A stretch of 64,000 nt of DNA from IMG/VR virus record IMGVR_UViG_3300021963_003887, positions 1 through 64,000 of that record; one strand, 5' to 3'. The notes under the pieces are model-generated. The model made no database searches and was not told the origin of the DNA. It saw only the letters and a program-made list of their open reading frames with translations. Position numbers and translations under genes: made by a program. How positions within the stretch are numbered: position 1 is the first letter of the stretch; every line of letters begins with the position of its first letter. Below, one piece after another: positions 24,593 to 30,784 of this stretch. The DNA comes from a virus.

Positions 24593-24779
24593 ATAGCACG
24601 GTTTTTCGTATGCTAACAATCATACTATAGCAATGCGTCGGGCATATGGTTCGAACCCTCTGACTCACTTCCGATTTTTCAGGATACTGGAATTCCTCCA
24701 GGGGAGTGCCTTACTATGTTTCGTGTGCCGTTTCTTACGCGGCCCTTTCACAGCGGTATTACAAACTGGCCCGCCAACC

Positions 24780-25040
24780 TTAAGTGTTAGATGAAATGTA
24801 GCCTTTTGGTAACCAAGTAATAAATTTGCCTCCGCAACTATTACAGATTACTTTGCCTGCGTGTGGACCTGTCGGTTTATTGATGATTTCCCAATGATGA
24901 TCTTTGTGAACGCCTAAATGATCTTGTAGTTTTGCCCGCTGACTATGCCATTTTTGATCAAAACCTTGCTTTGGATTACGATAATAATCTGAATTTAACA
25001 CACTATTAACGGGGTTTCTATTCCAGTTTAGCTTGGTCAT
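24780..25040 (-). CDS. Small zinc-ribbon-like protein, 86 aa
   Basis: The C-terminal half reads HAGKVICNSCGGKFITWLPKGY, with one CxxC pair and nearby histidines (DHHWEI, HAGK) that could complete a metal site. The N-terminal half is basic and aromatic (WNRNPVNSVLNSDYYRNPKQG). Small proteins with a CxxCGKFIxWLPK ending occur beside recombination genes in T4-like aquatic phages. No activity is known to me. Last gene of the gp55-gp47-gp46 operon, 16 nt after the nuclease-like gene, with no strong ribosome site. No terminator is recognisable right after its stop on the minus strand. Confidence 0.7.
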   Translation of the reverse strand: MTKLNWNRNPVNSVLNSDYYRNPKQGFDQKWHSQRAKLQDHLGVHKDHHWEIINKPTGPHAGKVICNSCGGKFITWLPKGYISSNT

Positions 25041-25056
25041 TATTAAAAAATGGTTC

Positions 25057-25491
25057 TTATTTTGCCTTTTTATGTTCTTCTAGACGCTGTCTAAGTATGT
25101 TTGATCCGCCAACTCTGACGTTTATAATGCCATTATAATAGTCATCTGTTTCTAAAACTCTGCGTTCAAACTGCTCTCTAGCCTCTAGATATGACATTTC
25201 TGCCTTGGATTTACAGTAGTAAAGTATTTCTCTAGTGAAGTTTTCCGGACCTAATGCTTGGACGTCTGCGTTGAGCCTATCAGAAGAACCAAAGTAGTCA
25301 CGCCAATCGCTTTCTACTACTGATCTTCTTTTAAGTTTTTTGCCTTTAAGGGGTGGTTTAGTACGTTTGAATTGAGCTAATTTCTTGCCTATGTACTTCT
25401 GTCCGGTTTTGAGATTCGTGATGAGATAAACAAAGCCAATATAGCCTTCGGGAATTTCTTCTACGGGTTGATTTTGGTATGTCCACAGCAC
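25057..25491 (-). CDS. GIY-YIG-type nuclease-like protein, 144 aa
   Basis: The N-terminus carries a GIY-YIG pattern in variant form: GFVYLITN (19-26) and KYIGKK (33-38), followed by KRRSVVESDWRDYFGSS (about 54-70) and the helix NFTREILYYC. The E-rich YLEAREQFERRVL then follows. This matches small GIY-YIG proteins of T4-like phages, some of which are homing endonucleases; whether this one is active is unknown. The start is GTG (25491-25489) immediately after the TGA of the upstream gene, so translation is coupled. Its place two genes from a structured non-coding island is suggestive of past mobility. Confidence 0.78.
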   Translation of the reverse strand: MLWTYQNQPVEEIPEGYIGFVYLITNLKTGQKYIGKKLAQFKRTKPPLKGKKLKRRSVVESDWRDYFGSSDRLNADVQALGPENFTREILYYCKSKAEMSYLEAREQFERRVLETDDYYNGIINVRVGGSNILRQRLEEHKKAK

Positions 25492-25722
25492 TCACTTAGT
25501 TATTTTTGGGGGTCTGCCTAACATGCCTTTTCTGGCTGCTTTACGTTGTTGCCTTTTTTCTTGTATTTCTACACGCCTAACACTTGCCTCGTTGCGTATT
25601 TCTGATAGCCAATATCTTGCCTTTATTCCTGCCTCGTCAGATCCTTTGTACTCAAAGCGGTCCTGCCACTTAAAGTACTCTTGGAATGCCTTGATCATAC
25701 GATCGTGAGCATCTGTGCTCAA
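25492..25722 (-). CDS. Small basic conserved protein next to gp46, 76 aa
   Basis: Helical, basic protein: FQEYFKWQDRFEYKGS, GIKARYWLSEIRNEASVRRVEI, then a lysine/arginine-rich end finishing MLGRPPKITK, an AT-hook-like GRPPK that could contact DNA. A WLSEIR-type protein beside gp46/gp47 is recurrent in aquatic T4-like phages; function not known. The ATG overlaps the gp46 stop by 4 nt and its own stop abuts the GTG of the nuclease-like gene. It is thus embedded in the recombination operon. Confidence 0.75.
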   Translation of the reverse strand: MSTDAHDRMIKAFQEYFKWQDRFEYKGSDEAGIKARYWLSEIRNEASVRRVEIQEKRQQRKAARKGMLGRPPKITK

Positions 25723-27497
25723 GCTACGATCTCCACATCATTCGAATAACTGGTAAAACCGTTTTCTTTTATTACTTTTAGCACATGATTCACCCTGCTG
25801 GTTAGGTCGTCTCTATGCGATATTAAGAACACATTCTTATTGCGTTCACGTGTCATGCGTTTCAATACTGCGATAGAACTCTCAACACCGCTAGAATCCA
25901 TGCCGCTGTCTACTAATTCGTCAATGAACAACAGATTAATTGGCTGATATAGGTTTTCCCACACATCACGGAATGCCCAACTTAGACTTAATATCAGTCT
26001 ATTACGCTCTCCACGGCTCAAGTTATCAAAATCTAGGTCTTGTCCTAGCTGTGTAATGATCACTGATAGGTCGTTTTGGAATTCTACTATGTGTGGCAAG
26101 CCGATCTTGTCCAGATAATAAGTTAACCGCTGATTCAAGAACGCTAGATTTTGATCAATAATACGTTTGCGTACAAAACTGTCTTTGTTAGTCAACAATT
26201 TGTATAGAAACTCTTGATGATCCTTGAGTTTTGTTAACTCATTAACTGCTTCCCAGTCTATTTCTTGTACTGCGGTATTTTTTAAATCATCAATCTGTTC
26301 AGCATACGGATTGGTTTCTGCTTCTTTGATAGTGATATCTTTTTCTAAACCAGATAATGTGTTTTTATGATTTAGAGCTTCTTCGAGATTATCATAACTT
26401 ACCTGCGGACAAGCATTAAGTTCGCCTAGTAACACCAGTGCTTCTCTAAGGGTATCTAACTCTTTTTGGTGTTCATTAACAGAATTAGCACTATCTTCTA
26501 ATTGTTTGGTTTTAGTAGACACCATACTTTCATGTTTTTCGTCATGTAAGTCTTGTCCACAGCTATGACATTTATGATCGGCTAATAGACTTAATTCTTT
26601 TTCTAGTTTGTCTAGTGTTTTTTGTTCTTTTTCAAAAGTAGTAACCTGTTTTGCGATCATCGCAGTTAGATTATCGTGTTCTTTTTTGTTTTTGTTCCAC
26701 TCTATCAGAGCACGTTGGTTAATAATTTCCTGATCGATATCAATAGTACCTAATATATCGATACTTTTTCTAAGGTTCTCTAAAGCCTTTTCTTTTTGAT
26801 CTTCCCAGAGTTTTTGTTTACGTTCTAAACTTTCAATACTTTGTTGTATTTTTTCGTTAGAGATCTTAATAGTCTCTATCCTTGTGTTTTCTGTAGCAAT
26901 AGCATCTTTAGTCTGCTTGACTTGTTCTTTGAGATTTTCTGCTTTCTCGCTGAGCAGCGTGATACCTAAGAGCTGCTCAATAATTGATCGTTGATCAGCA
27001 GCCTTCATTGATAAGAATGGCTCGGTGTAGGTATTCAAAGCCACAAGGTGTTTGAACATTTCGTGCGTCATTCCAAACATTTCTTCGATGGCTTTTTGTG
27101 TCTCTCTAGAATCGCCTTGACTTTCGTCTAGATCATCTAGCTCTTGTTCTTGGCCGTTGACACTAAACTTTAATAAGTTAGGCTTACGTCCGCGTTCGAT
27201 ATGATACTCGATACCGTCTTTTTCGAAAGTCACGGTGGCTAACATTCCCTTGCCGTTGATTTTATTAACAAGGTTGTCTTTCTTAATATTGGTCAAAGCA
27301 TTGCCGTAGATAGCATAGCTCAGTCCGTTGATGATTGTAGTTTTACCAGTGCCGTTACGAGCACCGCTGTCATCACCACCTAGGTCTAAATTTTCACCTA
27401 ACACCAAAGTTAATTGCCCGCGGTCAAAATCAATAGCTTGGGTTTGATTCCCCACACTCATAAAATTTTTAACAGTAAGATTTTTTATTTTAATCAT
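25719..27497 (-). CDS. gp46: Recombination endonuclease ATPase subunit gp46 (Rad50-like)
   Basis: SMC/Rad50-type ATPase that works with gp47 in end resection and recombination-dependent replication. Walker A is GARNGTGKT (residues 45-53). A long coiled coil (about 180-430) surrounds a zinc hook CHSCGQ near residue 310. The ABC signature is LSRGERNRL near 492, and Walker B is NLLFIDELVD near 520. Length 592, close to T4 gp46 (560). ATG at 27497 overlaps the gp47 stop by 4 nt. All catalytic motifs are present, so it should be active. Confidence 0.96.
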   Translation of the reverse strand: MIKIKNLTVKNFMSVGNQTQAIDFDRGQLTLVLGENLDLGGDDSGARNGTGKTTIINGLSYAIYGNALTNIKKDNLVNKINGKGMLATVTFEKDGIEYHIERGRKPNLLKFSVNGQEQELDDLDESQGDSRETQKAIEEMFGMTHEMFKHLVALNTYTEPFLSMKAADQRSIIEQLLGITLLSEKAENLKEQVKQTKDAIATENTRIETIKISNEKIQQSIESLERKQKLWEDQKEKALENLRKSIDILGTIDIDQEIINQRALIEWNKNKKEHDNLTAMIAKQVTTFEKEQKTLDKLEKELSLLADHKCHSCGQDLHDEKHESMVSTKTKQLEDSANSVNEHQKELDTLREALVLLGELNACPQVSYDNLEEALNHKNTLSGLEKDITIKEAETNPYAEQIDDLKNTAVQEIDWEAVNELTKLKDHQEFLYKLLTNKDSFVRKRIIDQNLAFLNQRLTYYLDKIGLPHIVEFQNDLSVIITQLGQDLDFDNLSRGERNRLILSLSWAFRDVWENLYQPINLLFIDELVDSGMDSSGVESSIAVLKRMTRERNKNVFLISHRDDLTSRVNHVLKVIKENGFTSYSNDVEIVA

Positions 27498-28504
27498 AAG
27501 TCTCTGTAAATGTCCAACAATAATTTTTTGTCGTAGGAATCGCTTTCGATAGCATCGATCTGATTCATTACGATAGTATCAACAGATTCAAAATTAACGT
27601 CTATGGCCACAGCATTGCTTTCTACCTCTACTTTTTCGGGTATAAGCATAAGTTCTCTAAGATTATACTGAGGTATAAACTGTTCTTTGATAAAGTTAGC
27701 CTCTTCAAATGTGATAGGTAGATCTATAGTGACTCTACAGTGCATTTTTTCTTTAAGCAAAGAATCCGGGCTATCTATAATTTGGCTCAACTTGTAGGTT
27801 CTAAATGTAGGCTGATTAGGCCAAACACGATATTCGGGCTTGCTGCCCCATTCTAACATCATCATGCCTCTATCGTCATCACCGGCATCGGCATAATTAT
27901 GCGGAAAGGCATTACCAATGTAAGTGATGTTCCTGCTGGTTTGACGCTTATGGAAGTGTCCAGAGAATACATATTCTTGATTTACAAAATGTGTGCTCTG
28001 TAGTTGTCCATGGTCAGGCATCTGTACCATAGCATTCATGTAGAAATTTGGAAGCTCGAGGTGTCCAAAAATATAACGACTCTTGATCTTAGGAACCCGT
28101 TGCCATTCGTCGCCCACTAGCCACGGTAGAATAGTAACATCGCCTTCGGTAAATGGATCTCTAATGGGTACTACATTAGGAAACAATCTCATAAACTCTA
28201 TAGAGTTAATTTCACGTTTGTCTTTATAAAATAGATCGTGGTTTCCTAGAATAAAATATACTTTTTCAAAGTTTTGACTTAGTCGTTCTAGATTCGAAAC
28301 GGTATAGTTCATGGTACTAACATCAGTGGTCGCACGATTGTGATGCCAGTCGCCTAAAAATATAGCAGTTTCGCAACCTTCGTCCTTGGCAGTGTCGCAA
28401 AACCATTTGACAAATCCTTCACAATCGGCGTTATGCGTTCGACTGCCCGATTTTAATCCAAAATGTATATCTGTAAAACACGCTGCTTTTTTGAATAGAC
28501 TCAT
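27494..28504 (-). CDS. gp47: Recombination endonuclease nuclease subunit gp47 (Mre11-like)
   Basis: Metallophosphoesterase-type nuclease paired with gp46. Metal-site motifs are in order: FTDIHFG (Asp12, His14), GDWHH (Asp52), GNHD (Asn88, His89), GHLELP, and GHFHKRQ. Length 336 equals the usual size (T4 339). Start ATG at 28504, 31 nt after the gp55 stop. It overlaps gp46 by 4 nt, as in many T4-like phages. Confidence 0.96.
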   Translation of the reverse strand: MSLFKKAACFTDIHFGLKSGSRTHNADCEGFVKWFCDTAKDEGCETAIFLGDWHHNRATTDVSTMNYTVSNLERLSQNFEKVYFILGNHDLFYKDKREINSIEFMRLFPNVVPIRDPFTEGDVTILPWLVGDEWQRVPKIKSRYIFGHLELPNFYMNAMVQMPDHGQLQSTHFVNQEYVFSGHFHKRQTSRNITYIGNAFPHNYADAGDDDRGMMMLEWGSKPEYRVWPNQPTFRTYKLSQIIDSPDSLLKEKMHCRVTIDLPITFEEANFIKEQFIPQYNLRELMLIPEKVEVESNAVAIDVNFESVDTIVMNQIDAIESDSYDKKLLLDIYRDL

Positions 28505-28535
28505 AAAGTTATTATACTATTTTTGTTATAAAAGA

Positions 28536-29390
28536 TCAATCCCAATCACCGCCTTCGGTGGTAACTGGACCAGGAGCAGCAACGCCGCCCCCCCCGCCAC
28601 TGTTCTGTCTAGTCCAACTAGGATTCATTCCATTCATTTCAAGAATGTCGTCTCGAATGTTTTGATTGCGTTTCTCAATGTTGATAATTCTAACGAATGA
28701 GTTAGTAACAGCAGCGGTATAATAAGCAAAAGGATTATTAGATTTACTTTCATCGAATTGTAGTCCTATCTGAGTTAGTTGTAGAATAGCCTGCCCTTTC
28801 ATCTCATCGTTATAGGTATAACCACGAACGTTACCGCGGGTGGCATAGCGTTCGCAGAGTTTGATAAACATACGGGCTAGGTCATTGGTCATCTGACCGT
28901 GATCCTTACAGAACTCTCCGGAGTCAATGCCTCCCTTCCAATGACTTTTTCCAACACATATAAGATTGTTATTCTCGTCATATTTCCAGTGCTGGAACGG
29001 CGGAAAGTTAACCTTTTCATGGCTGTCTGCTCTAGATTTAACTGTCTTTTTACGACCCGGTGCTAAGGGTATATGATCAAAGGTCATGATCCTAAACACA
29101 AGATCGTGTTTGTTAATTTTTTTATAATCTATTTCTGAATCTTTAGCAGATGCTTTTTTATTAGTCTGTTGTGCTATTTCGTGTGCCTTCTTGCTTTCTT
29201 TGGCGGCCCTATTTCTTTTGGCTTCTGCTACGGTTCTTACATTTAGTTTGTCAAGATTGGGTATTATTAGATCATAATCTGAATATTCTGGACTGGTATA
29301 AAAACAAAATGTATTTTTACTTCTGTGTATTTCTGCTAGTAAATCCTTGTTTGTTAAGTACTTTACTTTTGGTGGTTGTATTATCGTCAT
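28536..29390 (-). CDS. gp55: Late-transcription sigma factor gp55
   Basis: Directs RNA polymerase to TATAAATA late promoters. It aligns with T4 gp55 in two blocks. The N-terminal KYLTNKDLLAEI parallels T4 YVNNKELLQAI. The core LQFDESKSNNPFAYYTAAVTNSFVRI parallels T4 [22 protein letters not shown]. At 284 residues it is longer than T4 gp55 (185) because of a basic insertion (about 60-160) and a Gly-rich end (GGGGGVAAPG ... GGDWD). The sliding-clamp-binding SLDFLYE tail of T4 is not recognisable. First gene of the gp55-gp47-gp46 operon. Confidence 0.9.
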   Translation of the reverse strand: MTIIQPPKVKYLTNKDLLAEIHRSKNTFCFYTSPEYSDYDLIIPNLDKLNVRTVAEAKRNRAAKESKKAHEIAQQTNKKASAKDSEIDYKKINKHDLVFRIMTFDHIPLAPGRKKTVKSRADSHEKVNFPPFQHWKYDENNNLICVGKSHWKGGIDSGEFCKDHGQMTNDLARMFIKLCERYATRGNVRGYTYNDEMKGQAILQLTQIGLQFDESKSNNPFAYYTAAVTNSFVRIINIEKRNQNIRDDILEMNGMNPSWTRQNSGGGGGVAAPGPVTTEGGDWD

Positions 29391-29413
29391 CTATTGATTC
29401 CTCTGGAAATATA

Positions 29414-29419
29414 ATAATA
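29414..29419 (-). promoter_or_regulatory. Possible host-type extended -10 promoter for the gp55 operon
   Basis: TGC-TATTAT on the minus strand, about 25 nt before the gp55 ATG, resembles an extended -10 of the host sigma-70 type. No good -35 is seen at the right distance. An early or middle promoter is expected here because gp55 must precede late transcription. Confidence 0.3.
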
Positions 29420-29434
29420 GCACATTTTTAAGAA

Positions 29435-29442
29435 AATAAATA
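29435..29442 (+). promoter_or_regulatory. T4-type late promoter (AATAAATA) for the baseplate operon
   Basis: AATAAATA on the plus strand, 19 nt before the first baseplate ATG, with AAGGA between them. It heads a run of six closely packed plus-strand genes. Confidence 0.65.
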
Positions 29443-29461
29443 GTCTAAAGGATACCAATTT

Positions 29462-30481
29462 ATGCCATTACCATTAAACACGGAAACTACTATCGGCGGA
29501 GTAGCGGTCGTTGTGAAGTCAGTTCCGGAGAAGTCATCGGGGCCAAATAGAGGCGGCCGTAGCGATACTCCCCAGAATGCTGCCGATCAGGCGGTAAGTG
29601 CTTATGCCGCCCCGGGCGGTAGTAATAGTTATAACAATAGGCCTAAGGGATTCAACATTCCTGATTTTAGCGGATTAGATAAGGCTTTAGGAATCCTAGG
29701 AACGGCAGCTGCTCTAATATCATCTGGAAAATCTGCGTATGAAAATGTTAAAGATCTAAAGTTTGATTTCGGTGCCTTATCGTATAACCGATTAACAACT
29801 ACCTCTGTACCAACCCTAAACCTGTGGTCTTCTGCGGTTGATCTCGGTGAAAGAAATACAACTAGACGCAGTGTTCTCGGCGACTCTCGTATACGGTTGA
29901 ATACTGATTTTACTGTTTTTAACGGCAATTCAGGAAATCCATACTTTAAACGGTTAATAGAAACCGGAGGTTTACTATTTCCCTATACCCCAAATATTTC
30001 TCTAACATACAAAGCTAATTATACAGGCACTGAAGGAATAGTTCATTCAAATTTTCCTTTTCAAGCATATAAAAATAGTCAGATCGAAGATATAACTATA
30101 CAAGGTGAATTTACAGTACAAAATGCTGCCGAAGGGCAATACTGGTTAGCAGCAAATCATTTCCTGCGTTCCGCTACTAAAATGTTTTATGGTAAATCAG
30201 TCCCTGCCGGATTTCCGCCAGTGGTGTGTACGTTAACTGGCTACGGGCCAGAAATGTTGCCTTCTCTGCCAGTGGTAGTTAAATCTTTTCAGGTAGACCT
30301 TAAAGATAACGTGCAGTATCTAACAGTTCCGTCATTGGTACAGGCTGGAGCAGGCGGAAACAACAGTGTTCCAATGCACAGTACTATAACAGTTATTCTT
30401 AGCCCTATGTACAATAGAGAACAAACACGAAGAGAATTTAATCTTGCTGATTACTCAGCAGGCAGATTAACAGGATTTTAA
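29462..30481 (+). CDS. Baseplate tail-tube cap/initiator protein (gp48/gp54 type)
   Basis: 339 residues, in the range of T4 gp48 (364) and gp54 (320). A Gly/Ser/Asn-rich N-terminal 65 residues is followed by FDFGALSYNRLTTTSVPTLNLWSS and, from about 170, the core LLFPYTPNISLTYKANY ... PFQAYKNSQIEDITIQGEF ... QYWLAANHFLRSATKMFYG ... VVVKSFQVDLKDNVQYL. This core is typical of the tube-initiator proteins of T4-like aquatic phages, which cap the baseplate hub and start tail-tube polymerisation. Which of the two T4 proteins it equals cannot be decided by eye. gp53 follows after 2 nt. Confidence 0.82.
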   Translation: MPLPLNTETTIGGVAVVVKSVPEKSSGPNRGGRSDTPQNAADQAVSAYAAPGGSNSYNNRPKGFNIPDFSGLDKALGILGTAAALISSGKSAYENVKDLKFDFGALSYNRLTTTSVPTLNLWSSAVDLGERNTTRRSVLGDSRIRLNTDFTVFNGNSGNPYFKRLIETGGLLFPYTPNISLTYKANYTGTEGIVHSNFPFQAYKNSQIEDITIQGEFTVQNAAEGQYWLAANHFLRSATKMFYGKSVPAGFPPVVCTLTGYGPEMLPSLPVVVKSFQVDLKDNVQYLTVPSLVQAGAGGNNSVPMHSTITVILSPMYNREQTRREFNLADYSAGRLTGF

Positions 30482-30483
30482 TA

Positions 30484-30783
30484 ATGGCCAACTATAAAAA
30501 TACATCACCTTGGTTTAAGACTAGACAAAATTCTCTTTACCTAGACATCTTAAAGATTAGACCAGTACCGTCTAGCGACACTGATTTTACCTACATCATA
30601 GATACAAAATATAAACATAGGCCAGATCTACTGGCTTACGATCTTTATGGAACACCTAAGCTGTGGTGGGTATTTGTACAAAGAAACATGTCTATTATCA
30701 AAGATCCCATATATGATTTTGAACCGGGATTAGAAATAAAAATACCTCAAAAAAATAATCTAATGAATTATCTAGGAATATAA
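30484..30783 (+). CDS. gp53: Baseplate wedge protein gp53
   Basis: Wedge component that links inner baseplate proteins. Contains the family pattern HRPDLLAYDLYGTPKLWWVF (residues 45-64) followed by QRNMSIIKDPIYDFEPGLEI, which resembles the LysM-like part of gp53. Length 99 is about half of T4 gp53 (196), so only the core domain is present. ATG two nt after the upstream stop, with AGGA about 10 nt ahead. Its stop (TAA) is followed one base later by the ATG of the hub protein. Confidence 0.88.
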   Translation: MANYKNTSPWFKTRQNSLYLDILKIRPVPSSDTDFTYIIDTKYKHRPDLLAYDLYGTPKLWWVFVQRNMSIIKDPIYDFEPGLEIKIPQKNNLMNYLGI

Positions 30784-30784
30784 G

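Larger units (their letters stand above)
24273..24779. other. Non-coding island packed with hairpins (507 bp)
   Basis: The only long gap in the window. No credible reading frame is present. Perfect or near-perfect inverted repeats: 24316-24334 (8 bp, loop GAT), 24335-24359 (6 bp, then T8), 24371-24395 (10 bp with a 2-nt bulge, loop GAA), 24417-24445 (10 bp, 9-nt loop), 24489-24537 (6 bp closing stem), 24545-24560 (6 bp), 24562-24587 (7 bp, then T5) and 24687-24701 (5 bp). Two diverged direct repeats are also seen: GTTTTT..CGTATGCTAA (24495-24512, 24601-24616) and one starting ATTATCC (24396-24420, 24456-24481). Possible small RNA(s), a ribozyme or intron remnant, or a replication or packaging site. 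I could not match it to a known class. Confidence 0.7.

Noticed and set aside
24648-24657. GGTTCGAACC, resembling a tRNA T-loop
   Set aside because: Neither strand gives a 5-bp T-stem around the loop or a cloverleaf with an acceptor stem. It is a palindrome that mimics the motif.
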